Shown piece by piece: positions 12,062 through 23,173 of a stretch of 64,000 nucleotides of DNA. The notes under the pieces are model-generated. The model was not told the origin of the DNA, searched no databases, and was given only the letters and a program-made list of their open reading frames with translations. The stretch is from Mytilus californianus (Eukaryota; Mollusca; Bivalvia; Mytilida; Mytilidae). Made by a program: the position numbers and the translations under genes. Position 1 is the stretch's first letter; every line of letters begins with the position of its first letter. Location of the stretch: positions 56,432,851 through 56,496,850 of the forward strand of contig NW_026262582.1 of NCBI RefSeq assembly GCF_021869535.1. The letters run 5' to 3'.

Positions 12062-12560
12062 AATAAAATTGAGAATGGAAATGGGGAATGTGTCAAAGAG
12101 ACAACAACCCGACCATAGAGCAGACAACAACCGAAGGCCACCAATGAGTCTTCAATGCAGCGAGAAACTCCCGCATCCGGAGGCGTCCTTAAGCTGGCCT
12201 CTAAACAAATATGTATACTAGTTCAGTGATAATGGACGTCATACTAAACTCCAAATTATACACAAGAAACTAAAATTAAAAATGATACAAGACTAACAAA
12301 GGCCAGAGGCTCCTGACTTGGGACAGGCGCAAAAATGCGGCGGGGTTAAACATGTTTTTTGAGATCTCAACCCTCCCCCTATACCTCTAGCCAATGTAGA
12401 AAAAACAAACGTACAACAGTACGCACAGTAAAACTCAGTTTTAGAGAAGTCCAGGTCCGATGTCAGAATAGGAAACAAAAGAAAATAAACAAAATGACAA
12501 TAATACATAAATGAACAAAGGACTACTAGCAGTTACTGACATGCCAGCTCCAGACCTCAA
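12062..12560 (-). mobile_element. Dispersed repeat, tail of a Penelope-like element (antisense)
   Basis: Contains GGCTCCTGACTTGGGACAGG followed by a GGCGGGGTTAAA block, matching in order the tails at 16.8 kb (inverted) and 52.2 kb. It also has a diverged version of the AGACAACTCTCC end. No coding sequence. Confidence 0.6.
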
Positions 12561-13199
12561 TTAAACTGATTGAAAGATTATGTCTTCATCATATGAAAAT
12601 CAAGTAAGTATTGTGACAAGTAACCCCCAGGGCATATATTTTTTTTACATTTTTATTATGCTGTAAATATGTTATTTCCTTGTTATAGATCAAATATTGT
12701 TTAAAATTGTTGATAATTTTATTTATTCTATATGAGTGCTAAGTTCCTATGACTATAGGACTATATTGTTGTTTATTGGTCAATGAAGATATATTTTCTT
12801 GAATTATTCTAAGTCAGGAATGTTTTCATTTTTGCAGAAATTGTAAACATCAAGATTTTGGTTAAAATGACTTTTCCATATTTGAATGTTTATCTAGTCA
12901 TTGCAAATGCTTGAGTAATTGTGTTTATTTATTAACTTGTACCGACAAATGAGTAGAAAATGAGGAATATTGTGGTTTTTAGATTTTTGAGACTTGTTGT
13001 TATTTTGAGAAAGTTCCCGTACTTTTTCATCTGTAACTTTTTCGGGGTCGACCTCAGTTTAGACATACTTTCTGTCAGTTTTGGACAATGACAGCCAAAC
13101 TTACTTATATACACTCTTTTCTGAAGTCGAATTGAGTTCTAGAATTTACTTTTCCCCACTAAAGGTTTTGCATATTGCTTAAACTTGTCGATCTTCGTT
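12561..13199. other. Intron, no recognised feature
   Basis: AT-rich sequence between the Penelope-like tail and the promoter-like region. I see no exon, TIR or repeat. Confidence 0.4.
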
Positions 13200-13399
13200 T
13201 CTGTTACAGACAGCATGTATCGCTATCCGCCATTACTTCAGATGAAAGGCTAGCGATTTCATTGGTTGATTAAAAGAATAAAGTATTTTACCTTAATTTT
13301 TGTAGAAATTGTTACAGAAATGTTTTATTTTACGATAAATGTTAGAAAATGTAAAAGTCAATATTTTAATAATTTTGTATTCTCTGTCACTTCAACTTG

Positions 13400-13560
13400 A
13401 TAAAGAATGGAGCTATTTGATTGGCTATTGGTTACTAGTGCACAGTGCAATATGGGGCACTTCAAGGGTATCGTGCATGCCCCTGTGCGGTGCTCATGCA
13501 CTGTCGTGCAGCGCGGCTAGTATAAAACCTTTCCAAAACGCTGCATTGACGTCACTTTCA
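13400..13560 (+). promoter_or_regulatory. Candidate RNA polymerase II promoter inside the intron
   Basis: In plus-strand order: two ATTGG (inverted CCAAT) boxes at 13420-13431, a locally GC-rich stretch with GTGCA/TGCAC palindromic steps (13438-13515), TATAAAA at 13521-13527, and a perfect CRE, TGACGTCA, at 13547-13554. The region stands out in GC content from the AT-rich intron. It lies about 340 bp upstream of the hairpin array on the same strand and opposite to the host gene. Function is inferred. Confidence 0.5.
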
Positions 13561-13859
13561 CGCCATTTCTTTCAGTTAACTAAATTTTCTTATTGGAAAA
13601 CGTAATTTTACAGAGATTTTAATGCAAATTTTAAGAAGTTGATTTTCTTTTCAATAGTAATTTTAAAAGGCTAGTTTACGAATTTATGGTTCGAAATTTC
13701 ATTGTTTTGGAATTGGAAAGTTTTGATTAAGTACATTTTTACCGGAAAGAGTCCAAAGTCAATCAAATCATTTCTGCATTTAAGTTATATACTATATTAT
13801 AGGTTTTTAAAGGTATATCTGAGAGTTCTTTGTTATACTTTTATTGTTCTCTATTTTAT

Positions 13860-15004
13860 AAGACATACGCTACTAGTAAAGTCTCTAGTACACTTGTCTT
13901 GCTTTACATAATTTAAATAAATAATAAATAAGGCAAAAGGGACACAAGACATACGCTACTAGTAAAGTCTCTAGTACACCTGTTTTGTGATAAATTATTG
14001 GATAAATAAGTCAAGTAGGATATAGGACACAAGACATATGCTACTAATAAAGTCTTTAGTACAATTGTTTTTGTTTAAATAACTAAATAAATAAGGATAT
14101 AAGGATAAAGGGCATATGCTGCTAGTAAAGTCTCTAGTATATTTGTCTTGATTTAAGTAATTGAGATAAGGATAAGGGTTTCAGGACTACACTGCTAGTA
14201 AAGTCTCTAGCAATTGTCTTGAAGTAAATAAGAAAACCAAATTACTGATAAACACTGTATTGAGTAAACTTTGAGATAAATTAAATGGCAGACACTGCTG
14301 GTAAAGTCTCTAGCACAATTGTCATTATACCTTAAATTTGAATAAACTGAGATTAACGTATTATCTCTGTATAAAACTATTTGTACACTCATTTACAAGT
14401 AAATCTTAGAAACCTTTAGATCTTAGGCATACGCTCTAGCACAGAATCAGCTAGCACACTTGCCTATCTAAATTTTGTACACTTGATAACGCTCTAGCAC
14501 AGGGTCAGCTAGCACACTTTCTTGTGTATTAAACAGATAAATATTTAAAACAAGTAAAACATAAATAAAACCTTTAGATCTTAGGCATACGCTCTAGCAA
14601 AGGGTCAGCTAGTACACTTGCCTATCTAAATGTTGTACACTTGATAACGCTCTAGCACTGGGTCAGCTAGCACACTTTCTTGTGTACTAAAGTTATAACA
14701 TTTACAATAGAGAATTTAATTCATTAAAAACCTTTAGATCTTAGGCATACGCTCTAGCACAGGGTCAGCTAGCACACTTGCCTATTTAAATTTCGTTCAC
14801 TTGATAACGCTCTAGCACAGTCAGCTAGCACACTTTCTTGTGTATTAAACTGTTAAATATTCTTATTGTTTATCTAACGTTACGCAATTTAAACTCAGAA
14901 GTTAAGTACTCAGTTAAACAGTTAAGTGTTATACATATACCTCAGATATACCTTGTTTAATATTAGACATACGCTACTAGTAAAGTCTCTAGTACACTTG
15001 TCTA
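13860..15004 (+). ncRNA. Tandem array of at least 13 covarying mini-hairpins (putative structured ncRNA)
   Basis: Type A copies start near 13860, 13945, 14030, 14108, 14179, 14284 and 14964: an outer stem (AAGACA/TGTCTT in copy 1), an asymmetric internal loop (TACGC/CACT), an inner 6-bp stem (TACTAG/CTAGTA) and a constant 8-nt loop TAAAGTCT. Type B copies start near 14424, 14485, 14582, 14640, 14745 and 14803, with stem CTAGC/GCTAG and loop ACAGGGTCA, in pairs forming a ~163-bp higher unit. Inner-stem variants keep pairing: TACTAA/TTAGTA, TGCTAG/CTAGCA, TGCTGG/CTAGCA. Every wobble I found is G-U when read on the plus strand and would be A-C on the minus strand. The array sits between a promoter-like region (13.4 kb) and an AATAAA (15084). 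I know of no matching RNA family. Confidence 0.6.
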
Positions 15005-15083
15005 TTTGTTATATGTAATATTTGCTACTGGTCTCATTGTTATATACCAGTGTCAGTGTATCTGAAGAAAACCCTAGTCAAAT

Positions 15084-15089
15084 AATAAA
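15084..15089 (+). terminator. Candidate poly(A) signal AATAAA after the hairpin array
   Basis: AATAAA on the plus strand, 80 bp after the last hairpin (14964-15004). Together with the TATA box at 13521 it would bound a transcript of about 1.55 kb. AATAAA is common by chance in AT-rich DNA, so it is supporting evidence only. Confidence 0.35.
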
Positions 15090-15954
15090 AGAACACTATC
15101 TTTATTCATATTTTTATTGGTAAACAGTAGTTCTAAATAGTCAATTATATATATTGAAAGTGACCATAACACCATGCCAATAATAAAGGATTGAACTTGA
15201 ATTCGTATTTCCCTTTTCTTATATGCTTTAGATTTTAACAAATCTAGCGAGACATAGAGATTACTTTTCCGGCCAATATTTCTGGTATATTGTGTCACTT
15301 CAGTTGGTTCTGATTTGAGATTTAGTCTTAGGTCAAGGTATTGAGTACGTTTATTGTTTGGGAGTTTGCTGACTACCTTATCTACCATATAGCTCTTGCG
15401 CGCTACAGTATCACCACATTTAGTAAGATATAGGGGAGATTGTCAATTTTAAGAATAATCAGGACAAATCAGTGGTCAAAGATATACCAAGACAATTGTA
15501 TCTGATTCATATCCAGACTATTCCAAAATTTATCAGGAGGGGGGATGGGAGGCACTCAAAATAATATTATCATTAAGGGTGCAGTCTTATAAAGAAGAAA
15601 GATACAGCAGTGTTATATATTTTACAGTTACACAAGTCAGTATTAATTATTAATAAAACAACACAGTTTCTATGCAGTGTTAATTTACTACAGTGACTAT
15701 TGTTATTTTCACATCCCAGCATTTTCAAATTTTACTCCATGTAACTTTGCAGTTTTTATTCATATCCATTGAAGATTAAATATCATTCATTTGAGAACCA
15801 AGCTGATAGATGTGAAAATTGACAAATGAATAGGTATATTTACCCAAAGGAACTTACTTTAAATAAATCAAATTTAAACGGTAACAACTGTCCTTTCCTA
15901 TATTTACATATTTCGGTTTTACACGGGAAACTCCACTCTAAAATTTACGACAAA

Positions 15955-17096
15955 AGGGACGATTTTGTCGTTCCCTATTGTTAATTTTCCCCTCTTGGAT
16001 GGTGATGTTCCTTTGGCACCATCTTACGGTGTTTATATTTCACAACTCGTTCGCTATGCCCGTGTCTGTTGTGACGTTTTTGATTTAAACGAACGTAATC
16101 TATGTTTTACTGGTAAATTATTAAGCCAGGGATTTCGTTACCACAAATTACTTAAAACCTTTACTAAATTCTTCCACAGATATAAAGATTTGGTTTTGAG
16201 TTTGGTTGTACCTGTAGAAAACTTATTTCAAACGGGATTGCACATTCTCATTTTTACGGCAATATTGTTTACCGTGCCCGGAAATTTAGAAACGATCCTG
16301 GTAAACTTATCGATCCTTTAAATAAACTTATTCTAAAAGGTTACCAATTCAACACTGTAATTAGATCATTAAATATTGTTTTTATTGGTACTTATATTGA
16401 TTTTGTTATCAGTAAATTAAAAGCAAACTAAAAATTATTGTTATATACATTATACACATTCATGGATCTACAATCTGTCGATACCTGTACCTTGGCATTG
16501 CACAAGGTCATGTTTTTTTCTGACTGTTTATGACGTTTACACTAAATCCATTGGATGTTGGATGTGTACGGATTGATAATCTAGTCTTAGATGCATGATT
16601 TTGTTTATTAGTTGTTAGTGGCTTTGAACTAGCTGTCAGTAACTGCGAGTACTCTCAGATCTGTATTTTGTATTTTTATCCATCTGATGCGTTAAGTCTC
16701 TTTCAACTGATTTTTATAGTTCGTTCTTATGTTGTACTGTTACACCACTGTCCCAGGTTAGGGGGAGGGTTGGGATCCCGCTAACATGTTTAACCCCGCC
16801 ACATTCTGTATGTATGTGTCTGTCCTAAGTCAGGAGCCTGTAATTCAGTGGTTGTCAATTGTTTATGTGTTACATATTTGTTATTCGTTCATTTTTTGTA
16901 CATAAATTAGGCCGTAAGTATTCTCGTTTGAAGTGTTTTATATGGTCATTTGGAGCCTTTTATAGCTGACTGTGCGGTATGGGCTTTGCTCATTGTTGAA
17001 GGCCGTACGGTGACCTATAGTTGTTAATTTCTGTGTCATTTGGTAACTTGTGGAGAGTTGTCTCATTGACAATCATACCACATCTTCTTTTTTATA
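15955..17096 (+). pseudogene. Penelope-like retroelement, 3' fragment (RT C-terminus plus tail)
   Basis: The plus strand encodes the C-terminal piece of a Penelope-type reverse transcriptase: IVNFPLLDGDVPLAPSYGVY, then ISQLVRYARVCC and LLSQGFRYHKLLKTFTKFFH. This matches in order the end of the element at 46.75-46.99 kb. After a stop comes a ~700-bp tail ending GAGTTGTCTCATTGACAATC, a motif repeated elsewhere in the window. The catalytic domain is missing (5'-truncated copy). Confidence 0.8.
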
Positions 17097-17724
17097 CCAC
17101 ATAAAGATACTAGACTTACACAAAGCATACACACAGTAACTTACACCAAAGAATCCCACATTTCCCTATAGAAAGTAAAATTACCATTGATACAATTATC
17201 ATATACAAATGTTTATCTCAGTGCTTGGAAAAGAATGAAAAAAAATGAGTCATATAAATTTTATAATAAAAAAACATTCTACCTAACAATCTTTTAAATA
17301 CATGCATCACCTTTCCTTTGCTAGGAAATGTAATCCTTTATATATTCCAAAACAATAAAACCAAAGCTCACAAACTAAAACCACTAAATGCATCAAACTG
17401 CAACAAATCTTTTCTTAAAACAGTTTGTACTTATTTCTTCTGAATACCAAAAAAAAAAAAGATGTAAAGAAATAGAATTTGCATTTACTTGAATATGAAC
17501 TTTTAACTTGTATCATTTTGAATTTTTTCTTTAAAATGATGAAAGTACAAAAATACAAGTTTGATATGAACAATTTACATGATTTAAAGTATAAAAAGAA
17601 GTCTAAGACAAATAGTTCACCTAAAATTTGACAAAAAGTGCAGACATTGCAGTTTGATGTGAAGAAGTAACATTTAGATATTCAAATAATAAAAGCACAC
17701 TGTGTAACATCTCAGTGTACTTAC

Positions 17725-17947
17725 GATACGGAAACAAATCTACTTTGTTCTCTCTCAAGTGCGTCTTTCAGTTTGGAGATCTGATACTGTAGATTGGAAG
17801 TTTCTTTCTGAAGATCAAGATTATGATTCTTCTCTCTGGACAACAGGGTAGATAACTCACTTTTTCTTTCACATTCCATATCGTAACGAGATCTGACATC
17901 ATCTTTGAGTATTTTTTCTTGCTGTAACTTAAATTCTAACATTTGTG
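17725..17947 (-). CDS. AKAP9: AKAP9/pericentrin-like, exon I
   Basis: Encodes MLEFKLQQEKILKDDVRSRY and LSTLLSREKNHNLDLQKETS. Acceptor TTTCAG|CACAAATG, donor GTATC|GTAAGT; phase 1 in, phase 2 out. The 6.5-kb intron after it carries a Penelope-like fragment and the covarying hairpin array. Confidence 0.87.
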
Positions 17948-18833
17948 CTGAAATTTAAAAAAATGAAGAATGTGTAACCATGATTAAAAAAAATTCTACT
18001 ATTTTGCTTGTTATGAGTCAACTTCAAACTCAGATTTGACTTGAAAAAAAAATTCAAATTATAAATGATAAATCGATTTGTCTTTTTATTTATGTATAGC
18101 TGTCTTGGATGTTTTGTACCCACATAGGTTTAGAAAATTTAAATATATCAATTTATCAAAAAAAAAACTTAAATGTTACAAACTGCAGTGTTAAAAATGT
18201 GCTTAAAGTCAAATAAAACTTCAAATTAAAAACAAAAATGACGCATATGTATTTTATAACTAAATGGCTAGTTTTCATTATTAAACTTATGTACATATAC
18301 TTTTTTTCTGAAGAAAATTCTTTAATTTGTCCAAATTTTGAAGAAATTTACTTTTTTCTGAATTGTTCGCTTCCAGCCAACAATTCGCCGACATGTTTTC
18401 CGTATGCAGTTACCTCAGCGTGACCTTTCTCGTAAAAATCCCCTGATCTCAATTACGCAAGTGCGAAAGGGAACACCAAATTGGCAGAGAGAGTCAACAA
18501 ACGTAAACATCGCTCCGTCATCGAAAAAATATATATCTTATTGTACATGTTATACACGTGCTTACTTGAATATCCATGCTTCTTTGTTGATTGTTTACAA
18601 AGGTGACAATCGGTAAACTTCGGCTTAAAAACAGGACCATCAATTAGCCACCATATTTTCAAAAAAAAACTGATCGAGTGAAATATTGTTTTGACGATTA
18701 TTCGAAATGGATGCGTAAAAATGATAAAATCGAGCACAGAAGACTAAGTTTATGATATATGCATGCATTGGTTTAAGAATTGGATTAACTTTATTTTTTA
18801 ACAGTCACTCGTTTCATATGACTTTAAACAAAA

Positions 18834-20169
18834 ACTAGAGGCTCCAAGTAGCCTGTGTGGCTCACCTGATATTTTTGTTCACAATTGATGCATGAAATAA
18901 TGCAACCATTATACTTTTGCTTTAGTTTCAGAGATATAAGCCAAAAACTGCGTTTCACCCCTATGTTCTATTTTTAGCCATGTTGGTTGGCAGGCGGGGT
19001 CATCGGACACATTTTTAAAACTAGATACCCTTATGATGATTGTGGCCAAGTTTGGTTAAATTTGTCTCAGTAGTTTCAGAGGAGTAGATTTTTGTAAAAG
19101 ATTACAAAAATTTACGAAAAATTGTAAAAAATTAAATTTCAAGGGCAATAACTCCTTAAGGGGTCATTTGACAATTGTGGTCATGTCGATTTATTTGTAG
19201 ATCTTACTTTGCTAAACATTATTGCTGTTTATATTTTATCTCTATCTATAATAATATTCAAGATAACCAAAAACTGCAAAATTTGCCTAAAATTACCAAT
19301 TCAGGGGCAGCAAACCATCAAAAGGTTGTCTGATTCGTCTGAAAATTTCAGGGCAGATAGATCTTAACTTGATGAACAATTGTACATATCAGATTTGCTT
19401 TAAATGCTTTAGTTTCAAAGATATAGGCCAAAAACTGTATTTTACCCCTATGTTCTATTTTTAGCCATGTCAGCCATGTTGGTTGGCAAGCGGAGTCATC
19501 GGACACATTTTTTTAAACTAGATACCCTAATGATGATTGTAGCCAAGTTTGGTTGAATTTGTCTATGTAGTTTCAGAGGAGAAGATTTTTGTGAAAGATT
19601 ACAAAAATTTATGAAAAATTGTTAAAAATTGACTATAAAGGGCAATAACTCCTTTAGGGGTCAATTGACAATTTTGGTCATTTGACTAATTTGTAGATCT
19701 TACTTTGCTAAACATTATTGCTGTTTACAGTTTATCTCTATCTAGAATAATATTCAAGATAATAACCAAAAACTGCAAAATTTCCTTAAAACTACTATTT
19801 ATGGGGCAGCAACCCAACAACGGGTCGTCTGATTCGTCTGAAAATGACAGGACAGATAGATCTAAACCTGGTGAACATTTTTACCTCGTAACAGATTTTC
19901 TATAAATGATTTAGTTTCAGAGATATAAGCCAAAAACTGCATTTTATCCCTATGTTCTATTTTTAGCCATGGCGGCCATGTTGGTTGGCAAGCGGGGTCG
20001 AAGGCACATTTTTTTAAATTAGATACCCCAATGATGATTGTGGCCAAGTTTGGTTAAATTTGGTCCAGTAGTTTCAGAGGAGAAGATTTTTGTAAAAGTT
20101 AACGGACGACGACGGACGACAATTGATGAAAAAAGCTCACTTGGCCCATTGGGCAAGGTGAGCTAAAAA
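18834..20169 (+). mobile_element. GAC-rich, hairpin-ended repeat, family 1, 1.34 kb
   Basis: Starts ACTAGAGGCTCCAAGTAGCC then TGTGTGGCTCACCTG. The interior is about 2.5 tandem units of ~540 bp, each with AGCCATGTTGG, GCAATAACTCCTT and TGTAGATCTTACTTTGCTAA. It ends with a GACGACGACGGACGAC tract, a hairpin GCTCACTTGGCC...GCAAGGTGAGC and TAAAAA. The 5' GCTCACCTG is the inverse of the 3' hairpin arm. No protein is encoded. The layout recalls non-autonomous Helitron-like elements, but that is inference. Confidence 0.7.
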
Positions 20170-20189
20170 GAGACAAGAATACCAAAAGG

Positions 20190-20273
20190 ATTATTCATAA
20201 CCGAATAAACTGTTTTGGTCACTAGTGGAGAGTTGTCTCATTAGCAATCATACCAAAGTTTCTCATTTTTATA
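20190..20273 (+). mobile_element. Short Penelope-like tail fragment
   Basis: GTGGAGAGTTGTCTCATTAG then CAATCATACCA, the same terminal motif as at 17042-17090. Confidence 0.55.
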
Positions 20274-21049
20274 TTGACAATGCAATTGCAAAAAACGGTA
20301 GACTAAGAAATGACAAACAATTCCATGAAACACTACATAGAAAACTAAAGATTAAGCAACATGGACCCCACCAAAACTGGTTCATGTAATATGAATGTTA
20401 TAGTATTACTAGATTTAGATTTTAAACTTATTTTACTCATTAAGATATGAAAAGGACTGAGCAACAGACATAGCCTATAAAAGATCTCTCCATGTACAAG
20501 GTATAAATCAAATATTAACAACTCTATTTAAAATAATATAATATACTGGAAAATGCATGCTACTTATGAGCACACATAAACAAATACATATTTACAGTGT
20601 CAATCATATTTAAGTATGTAGTCAATTAATCATCATTTTAGTACCTTCAGACATGTCCTTTATAAGTCATTAGAAATATATATCGTAGTACTGTTAAAAG
20701 ATCTTCAAATAATTGTTAAATATGAAAACCAATATTGCTCAGGAACAAAGTTTGATTCAGATGAGTGACCTAATTACCAAAATTCCTTACTCTTTTTGTT
20801 TCAAAACCTAACCTTTCCAGTGACAGTATGCTTTTACAATTAACAATGAGTTGATAACTGGAAAAAAATGACTGGTGTACATGAATTTTGTTATAGTAAC
20901 GCCTTACCTTCGTATGAATGAAGTACATGATACACATCTTCTTTGTTAAATATAAATAGCATCTTCAACTTTTGTATTCTACACTTAAATTAAGATTTAA
21001 AGTCGTATGAAATATAACTCTTCAAGCTATTAAGGAAGAAATGAATTAC

Positions 21050-21245
21050 CTTGTATTTTAGCTTGTCTTTCTTTCCTTGTGGTTTGTTCTTCTAAACCAC
21101 TGAGCTGCTCTGACATTTTCTCTCGTTCTTCCTGATGTTTCATCATAGAGATGTTGGTATGAGCTCTTAGATCTCTGATTTCCGCTAACATTGACTGACG
21201 ATCGGCGTTGAAAATCTGGCCTAGTGAGGACTTCTGGTGTTTTTC
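21050..21245 (-). CDS. AKAP9: AKAP9/pericentrin-like, exon H
   Basis: Encodes EKHQKSSLGQIFNADRQSML and on to RKERQAKIQ. Acceptor GAACAG|GAAAAA, donor CAAG|GTAATT; phase 0 in, phase 1 out. Helical and charged. Confidence 0.87.
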
Positions 21246-21703
21246 CTGTTCAAATTAGTTATCTTTGTTTTACTTTAACAAAGCTGATTGTAAATATGTG
21301 TTTGGAAAGAAGAAGACAAGCATTATAAGATACTGGCTAAGACTCTATAAAACTTTTCCATTTTCTTTTTATCCTTTTGTCTGCATATTTTCTATCACTA
21401 ATTATGCAATTTTTTTAATGTGGATCAAACCATACACTTGAATTTTTTTTCCTTCCAGGTAAGCTTACATCACTTAGGGGTAGCAGCAAAGACTTTTCTC
21501 ACAGTAAAAAGCATGTGCAAGTATGATGAAGTGTCTTCCTATAGACTGTTTTCTTACTAACTAGGCATTACAAATTGATTCGACGTGTTGGTCTTATTCT
21601 TTAATATTATATTGACACGTTCTTGTCCTAATATAGATGTACTATTTGCCACTGGATATTAAACACGTACCCATCAACTTTAACATATACTTATCTTAAT
21701 TAC

Positions 21704-21868
21704 CTGGTTTCTGATTTTCTGTTCCAAATTCTGTATCTCAGAAAGATCTGCGGTTGGGTGAGACAACACATGTGACCTTAATTCAGCCAATAAGGTGTCC
21801 CATTCTTTGGCAAATACATAACTTATGGCTTGTAGAAGTTCACCTCTCCAATCAGATACACCAGGACC
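21704..21868 (-). CDS. AKAP9: AKAP9/pericentrin-like, exon G
   Basis: Fifty-five codons, phase 0 to 0: GPGVSDWRGELLQAISYVFA, then AKEWDTLLAELRSHVLSH and LEQKIRNQ. Acceptor TTTTAG|GGT, donor CCAG|GTAATT. The tryptophan-containing WRGELLQAISYVF patch is less repetitive than the coiled coil and looks like a folded or conserved patch just before the C-terminal rods. Confidence 0.88.
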
Positions 21869-22521
21869 CTAAAATCAAGATTCAACATCATAAACATTTA
21901 TTTGAAGGTAAAAAAAAAATCCACTTTACCAGGAAACAATAAAATTGAAGACCACAAATATTCTTTTTTAAATAACTAGCTAACTGATAGTGAGCTATTA
22001 TATGTTGTTACTATTTTTTTCTGAAAAAGTTCTCCTTATTCTAATTGTAACTATATGATTAGACATGCAGTAAATATAGAATGAGTAATAAGTAATTTTC
22101 ATAAATTTACCTTCTAAGCTTTTTTACATAATAGCAAAATATTTTAGGGTAGACTACATATCTTTATATAAATAAAATCTCGTTAAGCAGATTGAAAGCA
22201 ATTTGACATATTCAACAAACATTATTACAACACAAATTCCAACAAGGAAATCTTAACAAAATTATCTGGTTTTAAAGCAACAGTGTACACCAGACATTTA
22301 CATATTGATGCAGTACAAAACATTGGTGAAAGACATGTTTCAAGGTATGGTGACTCTAGTACAAAGATAATCTAATGACATAAAACACATTAAATGACTC
22401 ACAAAGTAATGATAATCTCTATCAAAAGGATCTTGGTAATATCTATGCTATTTAAGGAAAAATAACAGAGTATAAATTATTTTTTTGCATAATAACTAAG
22501 TTCCAAAGTCCTGATAAATGT

Positions 22522-23173
22522 GAAACAAGAATGTGTCCAAAGTACACGGATGCCCCACTCACACTATCATTTTCTATGTTCAGTGGACCGTGAAATTAAG
22601 GGTCAAAACTCTAATTAGGCAATAAAATTAGTAAGATCATATCATAGGAATCATGTGTACTAGGTTTCAAGTTGATTAGACTTCAACTTCATCAATAAAC
22701 AGCTGCGCCATGAGTGCAAGATACGCCCGAAACATTTTCAAAGAATAAAGTTAAATAACTTCTCAATTTCATCAGAAATTTATGAAAAACTAATGGGTGG
22801 TTATCTTATTAGGTATAATTCAGTCACCAAAGCACTTTAAAGATATCGTCCGAAAACTGGTTGATCACCCCCTTTTTGTGATTAAAATTCCACAACTCGA
22901 AAAGGAAAAATCTAAAATGTATAAAAATCGAAAGGGAGCTAACAACAATAGATAAAAACAATTGGCCAAAGTTTCACGAAAACTTCTGAAAGCATTTTTA
23001 AGTTATTGTCTGAAAACGGGAAAATCCCCCTTTTTAATGAATAAAACCCCATAACTAGGAAATGAATAATATGAAATTTATAAAAGTCTAAAGGGAACTC
23101 ATGTCAATAGATATAAACAATTCATTAAAGATTCTTGCAAATTGGGGAAAGTGTTTTTGAGTTGCTGTCCGAA
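22522..23173 (+). repeat. Hairpin-ended repeat, family with GTGTCC...GTACAC 5' end
   Basis: Begins near GTGTCCAAAGTACAC (small hairpin) and GATGCCCCACTCACACTATC. The interior has ~200-bp tandem units with CCGAAAACTGG/CTGAAAACGGG, CCCCCTTTTT and a CATAACT(A/C)G block. It is cut off at 23173, where the second repeat begins inside the unit GTTGCTGTCCGA. Confidence 0.55.

Noticed and set aside
13860-15004. MicroRNA cluster
   Set aside because: Hairpins are only about 40 nt with 6-bp stems, too short and too open for Drosha/Dicer precursors.
13860-15004. Hammerhead array
   Set aside because: No CTGATGA or GAAA core on either strand.
15074-15388. 104-codon minus-strand ORF after the hairpin array
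   Set aside because: No recognisable domain, no splice context and AT-biased composition; kept out as unsupported, though it is longer than most chance frames here.
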